DNA of 19,862 nucleotides from JBOHNM01 sp050730675 (GCA_050730675.1 JBOHNM010000074.1:1-19862), one strand, 5' to 3'. Shown: positions 1-8,247, counted from the stretch's first letter. The notes: a model not told the origin generated them from the sequence alone. Program-made: numbers and translations.

Positions 1-1860
1 GATGAGCACTTCGTAGTCGCCGGGTTTGAACTGGAAGAGCCAGCTCGCCTCCGCCTGCCCAAGGCTGGCGGTGATGCGGAGGTGACCCGGATCGACAATG
101 AGGGCCGCGGGTTGACCGAGCCTGACATACGAACCGAGCAGACGCATCGGGTCAGCGCCGACGATGACGCCGTCGTGCGGAGCGCGGACGACGAGCTTGC
201 CGGCGCGATCGTCGAGATCGACCAGATGGGAGCGGAGGACATCAAGCTGGCGCAGGGCGATCTGCACCGACGCGGCGTCGTCCCCAGCCAGGGCCTCGCG
301 GCCGCGGACCGTGTACTCGTCGATCTGCGCCATCACGGCCTGGCGCATCGATGCCAGCTCGGGGCTCACCAGCGTGACGATCGGCGCGCCGGCCTTGACG
401 GATTCCCCGGGCCGGGCGTGGCACTCGGCGACGAAGCCCTCGGTCCCGAAGAAGACGGCGGTACGGGAGACGCTCTCGACGACGCCCCCTGCGCGGCGGT
501 AGTCAGGCAGCGGGATGACGCCAATCGCAAACGCGACCACCGCGCACATTGCAATGCTGGTCGCCGCGGCCCGCCAGCGCATGTCGGCGAGGGCCGAGCT
601 TGTGGCATGCCAGTGGACGAACTTGGCGAGCGGCAGGATGAACCAGGCTGCGACGCTCCAGATCGCGAGCACCATGCCGATCGCGAACGCGAACCCGAGG
701 ATGAAGAGGATGATGGTGACAAACAGCAGCACGCGATAGGCAAGCGAAGCAATGCCATAGGCGGTAAGGATGACTCGCTCGCCCGGCTGCGAGGAGGGGC
801 TGCGCGGCGAGCGGATGCGGTAGACGTAACGCTGGAACCAGTACTGGAGCATCTGCTGCGAGCGCTGTGCGAGGTTGGGGACCTCGAGCAGATCGGACAG
901 GATGTAGTACCCGTCGAACCGCATCAGGGGGTTGACGTTGAACATGAGCGTGGAGACCGACGAAGTCACCATCGCGTAGTACGCCAGCCCCTTGGTCAGC
1001 GTGCCGTCGGCGCTGGACATCCACAGCCACGCGGCCAGCGACGCCGCGAACAGCTCGAAGATCATGCCGCCGGAGGCGACGGCGATGCGCTGCCACTTGT
1101 TGGGGAAGGCCCAGCATGAGGAGGCATCGACGTACGGCGCGGGGAAAAGCACCAGCAGGAAGACGCCCGCTTCGGGAACCTGCCCCCCGAAACGCTTGCA
1201 GAGCAGCCCGTGGCCGAGTTCGTGCCAGGCCTTGAGGGCGATGAAGACAGCCATCATCCAGCCGAAGCTGGAGGGCGTCGCGCCGAGGATGTAGGTATCG
1301 AACCCGGCGATGATGTCGCGCCAGCGCGAGCCGACGACAGCGAGTGTCCCGAAAACCACCACGGCCCAGAGGATCATGCCGACGCGCCCCAGCAGCGGGC
1401 GCACCACCGGCTCGAGGGCGCGCAGGATCGGCTCGGGGTTCAGAAGCTTGAGCCGGAAGTACATGATGCCCACGGCCTGCTGCAGGACGCGGCGCTTGGC
1501 CCGCTCGGTGCCGCGGCGGAGAAGCTGCTCCGTCTCCGGCGGCACGTCGATGGCCAGCAGATTGCTGGAGAAGAGCTGGCTGACGAGTTCGATGACCTCG
1601 CCCTGTGTCGGCGCGGCATCGCCGAATTTCTCGAGGCAGGAGTGCCACGCCTGCTCGACGGTGCGGACGCCGTCGAGCGAGGAAACCAGGTCGTACGCGA
1701 CGGGGTTGAGGCGGTAAAAGGAGTTGCGGGTCGGGTCGTGCGCGACGTGCCAGCGCCGGCCGCGGTAGCGCTGCCGGGTGATCTGGACGTGCGGGCGCAG
1801 GCGCGGGCAGAGCGAGCGGATGCGGGGCCAGAACGGCGAGAATGTCGGTCGCTCGTTCAT
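1..1860 (-). CDS. PqqD-like / M50 site-2-type metalloprotease / lipoyl (HlyD-like) fusion, 3' end beyond window
   Basis: The frame opens at ATG 1860 and stays open for 620 codons to the left edge, so the C-terminus is missing. Residues ~35-105 resemble a PqqD-type peptide-binding domain. A membrane segment (~160-177) is followed by the zinc motif HELGH (213-217) in a hydrophobic segment, and by a second site NPLMRFDG (310-317) supplying the third metal ligand Asp316, both as in M50 site-2 proteases. More membrane helices lie at ~365-450. From ~455 the chain is soluble and HlyD/biotinyl-lipoyl-like (FVAECHARPGESVKAGAPIV). Seen: the motifs and order. Known: M50 enzymes cleave within or near membranes. 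Inferred: cleavage or export of a peptide or protein across the inner membrane. The start lies 4 nt after the stop of the GAF-HlyD gene, so the two are co-transcribed; the only upstream SD-like bases are a weak GGTGA. Confidence 0.88.
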   Translation of the reverse strand, partial: MNERPTFSPFWPRIRSLCPRLRPHVQITRQRYRGRRWHVAHDPTRNSFYRLNPVAYDLVSSLDGVRTVEQAWHSCLEKFGDAAPTQGEVIELVSQLFSSNLLAIDVPPETEQLLRRGTERAKRRVLQQAVGIMYFRLKLLNPEPILRALEPVVRPLLGRVGMILWAVVVFGTLAVVGSRWRDIIAGFDTYILGATPSSFGWMMAVFIALKAWHELGHGLLCKRFGGQVPEAGVFLLVLFPAPYVDASSCWAFPNKWQRIAVASGGMIFELFAASLAAWLWMSSADGTLTKGLAYYAMVTSSVSTLMFNVNPLMRFDGYYILSDLLEVPNLAQRSQQMLQYWFQRYVYRIRSPRSPSSQPGERVILTAYGIASLAYRVLLFVTIILFILGFAFAIGMVLAIWSVAAWFILPLAKFVHWHATSSALADMRWRAAATSIAMCAVVAFAIGVIPLPDYRRAGGVVESVSRTAVFFGTEGFVAECHARPGESVKAGAPIVTLVSPELASMRQAVMAQIDEYTVRGREALAGDDAASVQIALRQLDVLRSHLVDLDDRAGKLVVRAPHDGVIVGADPMRLLGSYVRLGQPAALIVDPGHLRITASLGQAEASWLFQFKPGDYEVLI

Positions 1861-1864
1861 GGTT

Positions 1865-3820
1865 TCACCAGAGCCACAGGCGGACGGCGTCGATGACGCG
1901 CCGGGATCCGATCCACAGCAGTGAGTGTTCGCCGGCGTCGAGCTTCACGACGCCCTCCATGCCCGGGCGCATCCAGGCAGCGGGTTTTTCCAGCTTGACC
2001 CGCACCTGGAACTGGTTCTTGCCTTCGCGCGGCTCGGCCAGCGGAACGATGCGCTGAACGGTGACAGGGAAATCCAGGTCCGGCCGGGCGCGGGTGGAGA
2101 TGTGGCCGCCGCCCCCCTCGGCGATCAGGCCGATGTCCGACTCGTCCACTCGGGCGACCGCGTCGAGATCATCGAGCGGAGCGATCTGAAACAGCTCGTC
2201 GCCGGTCTTGAGCGAGGCGCCGAGCTTGTCCTTCAACTGTCCGGAGATGATGGTGCCGGCGATGGGAGCGACGATCCGCGCGCGGTCAATGCGAGACTGG
2301 TAGAGGTCCCGCGTGGCCCGAGCGCCGTCGGCGGTGGCGAGCGCCTTCTGCACCTCGGCGGTCTTGCCCTCCTTCATCCCGGCGCTGGCGGCCTTCTCCG
2401 CCTGGTCCAGTCGTGCCGCGGCTTCTTCACGCTGCAGGATCAGGTCAACCGTGTCGAGCTCAGCAAGGACCTGGCCCGCCTCGACGCGCGTGCCCGGCTC
2501 GATCCCGACGGGAACGCTCCGGAGGATGCCCTCGAACGGCGCCGTGATGTAACGGCGCGTGACAGGCTGGATTTCCGCAACGGCCCCGATGCGGTAGGTG
2601 GTGTGGAAGAAGGTGACGAAGAGGCAGATGGCCAGCACCGCGACGCCCGCGATCTTCCACCCGGTGTTGCGCGCGCCGACCACCCACTTGCCCGCGTTGA
2701 TCGCCGACTGGCCCGCGCGAGCGGGGAGATGGCGGTCGTCGCTGCGCCGCACTTTGAGCACCGGCGTGACCAGGTCCATCGTCGCCTGGAGCAGCTCGAC
2801 CGAGCGGCTGTCGAACGCCGCGCCCTTGGTGGCGCGGGCCTCCAGCAGCAGCACGCCCACGATCTCGTCGCCATCGCGCAGCGGCACAGAAACGACCTGC
2901 AGCCCGGCGTCGGACGCTGCGAGTTCGCGGTGGGCGTGCGTGATCGCCTGGCTCAGCAGCACGTCGGTGTCGGCCGTGGGGGCCGGGTGCATCACCGGCT
3001 GTTCCTGGTCGAGGCACTCGTCCATCGCGGCCTGGAGCTTCTGCACCATCGCCATGCGCCGGTCGAACTGCTCGGTGTCGCTGAGGAACTCAACCCGGAC
3101 GGCATCGGCGCGGACCAGGCCGATGGCCGCACGGTCGCACTTGAAGTGACGGGCAAGCTCATTGACAAGCTGCAGCCCCGCGCCCTTGAAGTTCGGCGCA
3201 GTATTGATCGAAGCGATCAACTGCGTGGCGATCTGGAGCGACAGGCTCTGCGTCGTATTGCGCTTGAGTTCCTGGCGGAGCGAGTGCGTCACCACGTACC
3301 CGGTCAGAACCTCCGCCATCGCCAGCGTGCTCTGCACCGCCTGCTTCGACCGCGGCTCGATCAGCAGCGTGACCACGGCGCTGGCGGGCATCGCCGGCGT
3401 GCCCGGCGCACCGGCCGAACCGCCGAGCGGCAGCGACAGCACATACCCCTCGGCGGTGTTCCCGCCGTAGAGGGCGTCAACCTTGTCGGTCTTCTCCAGC
3501 GTGAACGCGCGGGACTGGTTGCTCTCCAGGGCCGCCAGCGCCGCTCGCTTCACTTCCGTGGGCGCCAGCACCGCCGCGGCGTCCGGCGCACCGGTGCCGC
3601 CGCTTGCGCCCGCGCCCGGGAACATCGCCACGGGCCGGACGTCCGGCGGCTTGTCCCCCTCGACGAACGGGACAAAGAGCAGGGCCTGCCGCGCCGCCGA
3701 GACGTGCGCGAGCGAACGCAGCAGCCGGTCGAGAAAGACGCGGTCGTCCGGCGCAGCCGCAGAAAGCTCGGCGACGATGCGCTGCCAGCCGGGAGACTTG
3801 AGGTTCGTCGCATCGATCAC
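1865..3820 (-). CDS. GAF-domain protein fused to membrane-anchored HlyD-type adaptor
   Basis: This is a 651-residue protein. Residues ~20-175 look like a diverged GAF-like domain. Residues ~190-357 form a clearer GAF domain (CDRAAIGLVRAD, then VSVPLRDGDEIVGVLLLEA). A single membrane helix spans ~388-406. The rest is a HlyD/membrane-fusion adaptor: a lipoyl half (ITAPFEGILRSVPVGI), a short coiled coil (~460-510), the second lipoyl half (RIVAPIAGTIISG) and a beta-barrel region to ~627. The topology implies cytoplasmic GAF domains and a periplasmic adaptor. GAF domains bind small ligands or mediate dimerisation; which applies here is not visible. The start overlaps the stop of the upstream adaptor gene by 4 bases (ATGA), indicating translational coupling, and the M50 gene follows after 4 bases. 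HlyD adaptors usually lack a cytoplasmic sensory half, so the fusion is noteworthy. Confidence 0.88.
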   Translation of the reverse strand: MIDATNLKSPGWQRIVAELSAAAPDDRVFLDRLLRSLAHVSAARQALLFVPFVEGDKPPDVRPVAMFPGAGASGGTGAPDAAAVLAPTEVKRAALAALESNQSRAFTLEKTDKVDALYGGNTAEGYVLSLPLGGSAGAPGTPAMPASAVVTLLIEPRSKQAVQSTLAMAEVLTGYVVTHSLRQELKRNTTQSLSLQIATQLIASINTAPNFKGAGLQLVNELARHFKCDRAAIGLVRADAVRVEFLSDTEQFDRRMAMVQKLQAAMDECLDQEQPVMHPAPTADTDVLLSQAITHAHRELAASDAGLQVVSVPLRDGDEIVGVLLLEARATKGAAFDSRSVELLQATMDLVTPVLKVRRSDDRHLPARAGQSAINAGKWVVGARNTGWKIAGVAVLAICLFVTFFHTTYRIGAVAEIQPVTRRYITAPFEGILRSVPVGIEPGTRVEAGQVLAELDTVDLILQREEAAARLDQAEKAASAGMKEGKTAEVQKALATADGARATRDLYQSRIDRARIVAPIAGTIISGQLKDKLGASLKTGDELFQIAPLDDLDAVARVDESDIGLIAEGGGGHISTRARPDLDFPVTVQRIVPLAEPREGKNQFQVRVKLEKPAAWMRPGMEGVVKLDAGEHSLLWIGSRRVIDAVRLWLW

Positions 3821-4833
3821 GGCTTGCCTCCGGCGAGCGGCTTCACCGTGTTATCGCTTGATACCGGCTTCCACCAGTTCTTGTCCGGCTCGCTGAACCG
3901 CACCCGGGCGCGAATCCCCGGTGGGAACGCCTCGGGGTTCTTCATCTCCACACGCACGCGCCGCGTGCCCGCCGCGGCGTCCGCCACCGGGCTCACCGTG
4001 AGCACTTTGGCCTCCAGCACCCGCGGCTCGCCGGGAAGATCCAGCAGCACCCACGCCTTTGTGTCGGTCTTGAGGCCGAGTGCAAGCGTGGTCTCGGTCG
4101 GCGTGGGGACATCGATCCACATCGGGTCAACCGCGACCATGCGGAGCACCGGGCGATTCACATCAACAGCCTGGCCGACCTCGATCGCCACCGCATCGAT
4201 CGTGCCGTCGAACGGAGCATCCATCCGGAACCGCTCGGCCTGTCGCTCAAGCTGCGTGACCTGCGCCTTCTGCTCCGCCAGCCGCGACTCCGCGTTGAGC
4301 TTGTTGGCCTTGGCCGCGGCCAGCGCGATGCGCCGGTCCGCCACGTCCGAAGGTGACGCGGCGTTGCGCGACTGTGCATCCACCATCGCGTCGTTGCGGA
4401 TCTGCGCGAGTTCCAGCCCCGCCTTCGCCGAATCAACCTCCGCCTCGTTGGCGGCCCGGATGCGCTGCGTCGCCAGCGCCGCCAGCACCTCTGCGTCGCG
4501 TCCTCGCACCAGCAACTGCCCCTTCTTCACCTTCTGGCCATCGGTCACCAGCACTTCATCGACCTCGACGGGCAGCGCAAAACCCATGATCGCGTCGCGC
4601 GAAGGTCGCGTCACCCACTCGTGCCCGCCAAAGGCCTTGGCCCGCACCGACCACTGCGGCGATGGGGGCGGCGGCGCAGGATCGACAGGCTTCAGTTCGG
4701 CCGGAGTGGGAGTTGAGGCAGGACTCGCTGGCGCACCGGCGCGGCCCGGATCGACCGGCGGCTGGATCGCTCCAGCGCCCGCCGCGAGCATGAGGGCAAC
4801 GAGTGTGGGGCGCAGGGCCGGGTGGGTGGTCAT
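3817..4833 (-). CDS. periplasmic HlyD/RND-type membrane-fusion adaptor
   Basis: This is a 338-residue secreted protein and the first gene of the three-gene operon. Residues 1-22 look like a signal peptide with an AGA cleavage site. A proline-rich linker (~25-60) follows, then the first lipoyl half (~83-110, VDEVLVTDGQKVKKGQLLV), an alpha-helical hairpin rich in Ala, Gln and Glu (~112-203), the second lipoyl half (FRMDAPFDGTIDAVAIEVGQ) and a beta-barrel region ending near 313. This is the usual order of tripartite efflux adaptors. No inner-membrane pump or outer-membrane channel gene is in the window, so the partner must be elsewhere or be the downstream M50 protein. No Shine-Dalgarno site precedes ATG 4833; a TACAAT box ends 6 nt before it. 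The last 4 bases overlap the next start. Confidence 0.87.
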   Translation of the reverse strand: MTTHPALRPTLVALMLAAGAGAIQPPVDPGRAGAPASPASTPTPAELKPVDPAPPPPSPQWSVRAKAFGGHEWVTRPSRDAIMGFALPVEVDEVLVTDGQKVKKGQLLVRGRDAEVLAALATQRIRAANEAEVDSAKAGLELAQIRNDAMVDAQSRNAASPSDVADRRIALAAAKANKLNAESRLAEQKAQVTQLERQAERFRMDAPFDGTIDAVAIEVGQAVDVNRPVLRMVAVDPMWIDVPTPTETTLALGLKTDTKAWVLLDLPGEPRVLEAKVLTVSPVADAAAGTRRVRVEMKNPEAFPPGIRARVRFSEPDKNWWKPVSSDNTVKPLAGGKP

Positions 4834-4839
4834 CGGTCG

Positions 4840-4845
4840 ATTGTA
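4840..4845 (-). promoter_or_regulatory. candidate -10 box of the adaptor/M50 operon (possible leaderless start)
   Basis: On the minus strand TACAAT, one mismatch from TATAAT, ends 6 nt upstream of ATG 4833. No purine-rich SD is present. A transcription start 6-7 nt after this box would fall on or beside the start codon. No convincing -35 box was found 16-18 nt further upstream. Confidence 0.4.
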
Positions 4846-4950
4846 GTTGGATCGCGGATCGATTCAGACCCCGGCCTGTCCGTGGTCGGCACACCTGCGG
4901 TTGCACTGGTACGCCGGGGCATGAGGCCCAGTTTGCCGTATCGCAAGCGC

Positions 4951-4956
4951 TATGCT
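4951..4956 (+). promoter_or_regulatory. weak candidate -10 box for the aminotransferase gene
   Basis: TATGCT in the context GCTATGCT lies about 58 nt upstream of ATG 5015 in the 181-bp divergent intergenic region. A matching -35 at 16-18 nt is not visible; TTGCCG is present but only 12 nt away. The call rests on the -10 resemblance and position only. Confidence 0.22.
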
Positions 4957-5000
4957 TTGCCCCCTACAGCCCCGCGGATTGGGGTAACGAATCCCGCACA

Positions 5001-5006
5001 AGGAGG
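5001..5006 (+). promoter_or_regulatory. strong Shine-Dalgarno site of the aminotransferase gene
   Basis: A perfect AGGAGG lies 8 nt before ATG 5015 and fixes that start. It contrasts with several window genes that have no SD at all. Confidence 0.8.
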
Positions 5007-5014
5007 CCTAGAAG

Positions 5015-6184
5015 ATGTCAACGCTCGCCGCCGAAAAGCTCGCGATCCAGGGTGGAACCCCGGTCAGCAAGTCACCGATCCCGTTCATGCTGCCGGCCTT
5101 GCACCCGCAGGACATCGACGCCGCTCACAAAGTCCTCCAGTCCGGCATCCTCCGCGCTGCCAAAAAGTGCGAGGAGCTTGAGACCCGCATCGCCCAGGCC
5201 TCCGCCGCCAAGCACGCCATGACCTGCGCCAACGGCACGTGCGCACTCCAGCTCGCCTACGAGCCCCTCTTCAACCGCGGCGACGAAATCCTCTGCCCCT
5301 CTTGGACCTTCATCGCCACCGTCAACATGCTCGTCGCCCGCGGCTGCAAGCCCATCTTCGTTGACGCCCACCCCGAGACCGGACAGTTCGACGTGGCTGA
5401 CGCCGCCAAGCGCATCACCAAGAACACCCGTGGCATCGCCGCCACCCACATGTACGGCTGTCCCGTCGATATCGACGGCGTGCAGGCCCTCGCCGCCAAG
5501 CACAACCTCAAGATTGTCTACGACGCCGCCCAGGCCATCCTCGCGACGTACAAGAACCAGGGCATCGGCAAGTTCGGCGATGCCGTCACCTATTCCTTCT
5601 ACGCCACCAAGAACCTCGGCACCGGCGAGGGCGGCATGATCACCTGCAACGACGATGCGCTCGCGCGCCAGATCAAGCTCCTCCGCTCCCACGGCGAAAC
5701 CGACAAATACCTCCACGAGCAGGTCGGTTACAACTACCGCATGAACGATGTCGCCGGCGCCATCGGCTGCTCCCGCATGGAGCGCCTCCAGCAGGAAACC
5801 GAGGCCCGCCGCGCCGCCGCCAACACCTACGCCAACATGTTCGCCTCCATGCCCGCCATCAAGCCCCTGGGCATCACCCCCGGCGCCATCAGCGCCTACC
5901 ACCTCTACACCGTCCGTGTGGATCTCAAGCAGATCCGCACCACCCGCGACGAGTTTTGCAAAGCCCTCAACGCCGAGGGCGTGCCGACCGCCGTCCACTA
6001 CCCGCGCCCGCTCACCCGCCAACCCGCCTTCAAGGACCACGTCGGCGGCCAGGCCCCCTGGCCCGTCGCCGAGTCGCTCTGCCAGAGCGTCTTCTGCCTG
6101 CCGATGCACCACGGCCTGACCAGCGACCACTTCGGCCTCATCGGCGAGGCGCTCAACAAGGTCCTCGGCGCGATGCGTGCCTGA
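5015..6184 (+). CDS. DegT/DnrJ/EryC1/StrS family PLP-dependent aminotransferase
   Basis: This 389-residue protein is full length for the family. Members use pyridoxal phosphate to aminate keto-sugars attached to nucleotides or, in some branches, cyclitols. The N-terminus carries the usual LAIQGGTPV opening. CANGTCALQLAY (~71-82) is the cofactor phosphate region. YDAAQA (169-174) supplies the Asp that contacts the pyridine nitrogen, and SFYATKNLGTGEGG contains the Schiff-base lysine, Lys199. The C-terminal part has the conserved VPTAVHYPRPLTRQPAF segment that helps form the substrate pocket. The start is supported by AGGAGG 8 nt upstream. No other nucleotide-sugar gene is adjacent, so the substrate cannot be read from context; a role in glycan or antibiotic-like sugar formation is only the family default. 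Confidence 0.93.
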   Translation: MSTLAAEKLAIQGGTPVSKSPIPFMLPALHPQDIDAAHKVLQSGILRAAKKCEELETRIAQASAAKHAMTCANGTCALQLAYEPLFNRGDEILCPSWTFIATVNMLVARGCKPIFVDAHPETGQFDVADAAKRITKNTRGIAATHMYGCPVDIDGVQALAAKHNLKIVYDAAQAILATYKNQGIGKFGDAVTYSFYATKNLGTGEGGMITCNDDALARQIKLLRSHGETDKYLHEQVGYNYRMNDVAGAIGCSRMERLQQETEARRAAANTYANMFASMPAIKPLGITPGAISAYHLYTVRVDLKQIRTTRDEFCKALNAEGVPTAVHYPRPLTRQPAFKDHVGGQAPWPVAESLCQSVFCLPMHHGLTSDHFGLIGEALNKVLGAMRA

Positions 6185-6288
6185 AGTCAGGGGAATCGAT
6201 CGCGGCCTCAGTTAAACATGCACATCCGCTGCGAAGGTTTGCTACGCGCTCGCGGGCACGCCACCCCCACGGCGAACGTACTGGGTCC

Positions 6289-6294
6289 AAGGAG
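6289..6294 (+). promoter_or_regulatory. Shine-Dalgarno site of the DUF2959 gene
   Basis: AAGGAG lies 6 nt before ATG 6301. It selects this start over the much longer open frame running back into the aminotransferase gene, and the resulting protein begins with a proper lipoprotein signal peptide. Confidence 0.7.
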
Positions 6295-6300
6295 TTGCAC

Positions 6301-6957
6301 ATGCTGCGAACTACACTCCGCTTGCTCCTGGTGCTGATCAGTTGCACCGTCCTGCCGGCTTGCTCCGGCACAATGGTGGACATGAAGGAAGCGTTCGGTT
6401 ACGCCAAGCGCGAGCAGCTGGTGGACCGCGTCGAAGATGCCCGCGACAGCCAGGCCGCCGCCAAGAAACAGTTTGATTCGGCCCTCTCGGAATTCCTCGC
6501 CGTCACCCAGGTCAGCGGCGGCGACCTCGAAGCCAAGTACAAGAAACTCAACAGCGCCTACGAAGCCAGCGTCAGCAAGGCCGCGACCGTCACTGACCGC
6601 ATCAAGTCCGTCGAGACCGTCGCCGACAAACTCTTTGCCGAATGGCAGACCGAGCTGAACCAGTACAGCTCCTCCCAGCTCCGCGCCGCCAGCGAACGCC
6701 AGCTCACCGATACCCGCGCCCAGTACCAGAGGCTCCTCGGCGTCATGAACAACGCCGAGTCCAAGATGGCGCCGGTCCTCGCCGCGTTCAAGGACCAGGT
6801 CCTGTTCCTGAAGCACAACCTCAACGCCCGCGCCATCGCAAGCCTGCAGGGCACGGCGGACCAGATCAACGCCGACGTGCAGCGACTCATCCGCGAGATG
6901 CAGGCCTCGATCGACGAAGCCGACGCGTTCATCACCCAGATGAAGGCCGACAAGTAA
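6301..6957 (+). CDS. DUF2959 family lipoprotein
   Basis: This is a 218-residue protein whose body matches DUF2959 as I recall it: KREQLVDRVEDARDSQ near the N-terminus, then GGDLEAKYKKLNSAYE, then VLFLKHNLNARAIASLQG and a closing helix with EADAFITQM. The N-terminus is a lipoprotein signal with the lipobox LPAC at 18-21, so Cys21 would be lipidated and the protein anchored to a membrane facing the periplasm. The remainder is almost wholly alpha-helical and rich in Ala, Lys, Glu and Gln, consistent with long coiled coils. The biochemical function of the family is unknown to me. The gene follows the aminotransferase after 116 bp with its own SD, and its stop is 9 bp from the stop of the convergent thioredoxin gene. 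Confidence 0.85.
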   Translation: MLRTTLRLLLVLISCTVLPACSGTMVDMKEAFGYAKREQLVDRVEDARDSQAAAKKQFDSALSEFLAVTQVSGGDLEAKYKKLNSAYEASVSKAATVTDRIKSVETVADKLFAEWQTELNQYSSSQLRAASERQLTDTRAQYQRLLGVMNNAESKMAPVLAAFKDQVLFLKHNLNARAIASLQGTADQINADVQRLIREMQASIDEADAFITQMKADK

Positions 6958-6966
6958 CCGCCGCGA

Positions 6967-8247
6967 TCAGTTCTTCCGCTTGTTCACCGCGTCCAGGTGC
7001 TTCTTCAGCGTCGGCTCCAGAGCCTCGCCCCGCAGCTGATTGCCCTTGGCCAGGATCGCGCCTGTGTCGCCGTCCACCAGAAAAGTCGCGGGGATCACAT
7101 CAACCGCGTACTTGCGGGCCAGCTCCGCGTCCCAGCCCTTGCCGTCGTAAATCTGCGGCCAGGTCATCTTCTTCTCGCCGGTGATCTTCTTGATCTTCTC
7201 AACGGCGTCCTTCTGATCCAGCGAAACACCCAACACCTCGAAGCCCTGATCGTGGAATTTGTCGTACGCCGCAACCAGCCCCGGCACCTCCGCCATGCAC
7301 GGCTCGCACCACGTGGCCCAGAAATCCACCATGACGATCTTCCCCTTGTAGTCAGAGGGGAACTTGACATCTCTGCCGTCCATGCTCTTCGCGTTGGATG
7401 GCGGGAAGACCTTGCCAACGTCGAGATCTGGAGGCGGCGGAATCTCGTCCACCGTCTTGGACGACTTGATCACCCTGAACGACGTGCCATCACGCGCAAT
7501 GTCGGTGATCTCGTAGGTCGTCCCGCCGATGTTGAAAGGCTTTCGCACGTCGTAGCTCTCGCCGCGCCGGTCGAATTTGCCGTTGCCGTTGATGTCGATC
7601 CACATCATGACGCCCGACCCGCTCTTGTTGTCCTTGATCTCTTTGCCACGAAAGTCGCCTGTGGCCAAGTCGTCCAGCAAAAGCACCTTGTACGTCTTGC
7701 CGCCAATCTTGACATCCCCCTCGGTGCCGTAGTCGCGGCAGAAAAGCAGGAGGTCCTTCTGATCGGCGTGAGAAAGATCACCTTTGTCGAACCGGTACAT
7801 GAACATGCGCGCATCGAACGGTTTGTCGTCCAGGCCCAGCTTGAGCGATGCACCACCTTCGTACCGAACAAACTTGGTGCCGTCTTTCGCGACGACTTCC
7901 TTGGGTTTCCAATCGGCCGGCGCGTCATTGGTCAGGTCGCCATCCCCATCTGCATCAACCCACAATCTCGCTGGTCCGCCCACCGGCTCATCCAACATCA
8001 ACACGAATACACGCCCCGGAACCGCACTCGTAACGGGGAAGATGCCGAAGAGCGGAGCTTTCGCGCCATCGGCGGTCTTCTTGACTGATTCTGGCTGAAC
8101 CGCCGACAGCACCACCCGCTGTGGTCTGTAATAACGGATCTGGTCTCTCACTCCGCTCGGCAACGGCTTGAGCACGCACGTGTCGTCCGCGCCGGCAGTG
8201 GCTGAAACGGCGAGCACAAAGCAGGCGCTGAAGACGGGGACGTGCAT
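6967..8247 (-). CDS. secreted TlpA/ResA-like thioredoxin-fold protein with calcium-loop-like N-terminal region
   Basis: This is a 426-residue protein. I chose ATG 8247 because GGGAG sits 6 nt upstream and because residues 1-20 then form a clean signal peptide (FSACFVLAVSATAGA); an in-frame ATG at 8313 would bury it. Residues ~20-275 are an uncharacterised beta-rich region with two EF-hand-like loops, DADGDGD (98-104) and DINGNGKFD (218-226). Residues ~278-420 are a TlpA/AhpC-TSA thioredoxin domain with FWATWCEPC (active cysteines 314 and 317) and the cis-proline loop VIPAT (Pro386). Such proteins act as periplasmic thiol-disulfide reductants. Calcium binding is inferred only from the DxDxDG pattern. 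GC in one line (7201-7260) is about 53% by hand count, lower than the neighbours. The gene is divergent from the ogt-like gene, with 121 bp between them. Confidence 0.88.
   Translation of the reverse strand: MHVPVFSACFVLAVSATAGADDTCVLKPLPSGVRDQIRYYRPQRVVLSAVQPESVKKTADGAKAPLFGIFPVTSAVPGRVFVLMLDEPVGGPARLWVDADGDGDLTNDAPADWKPKEVVAKDGTKFVRYEGGASLKLGLDDKPFDARMFMYRFDKGDLSHADQKDLLLFCRDYGTEGDVKIGGKTYKVLLLDDLATGDFRGKEIKDNKSGSGVMMWIDINGNGKFDRRGESYDVRKPFNIGGTTYEITDIARDGTSFRVIKSSKTVDEIPPPPDLDVGKVFPPSNAKSMDGRDVKFPSDYKGKIVMVDFWATWCEPCMAEVPGLVAAYDKFHDQGFEVLGVSLDQKDAVEKIKKITGEKKMTWPQIYDGKGWDAELARKYAVDVIPATFLVDGDTGAILAKGNQLRGEALEPTLKKHLDAVNKRKN

Noticed and set aside
82..1119. 345-codon plus-strand frame, and 503-1648 minus frame of 381 codons
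   Set aside because: Both are alternative frames of the M50 gene, whose correct minus frame carries HELGH and membrane helices. The rejected frames are low-complexity and Arg/Ala/Asp-rich.
1925..4846. 973-codon open frame on the plus strand
   Set aside because: It is antisense to the two adaptor genes. The translation is Arg/Gly/Asp/His-rich without domains, while the minus strand shows clear HlyD and GAF motifs. It is a GC-driven shadow.
5072..6130. 352-codon minus-strand frame opposite the aminotransferase
   Set aside because: It is Gly/Val/Asp-rich shadow sequence with no motif; the plus strand encodes a full DegT-type enzyme.
6997..8088. 363-codon plus-strand frame opposite the thioredoxin gene
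   Set aside because: It is antisense to a gene with a signal peptide and WCEPC motif; it has no SD or domain.
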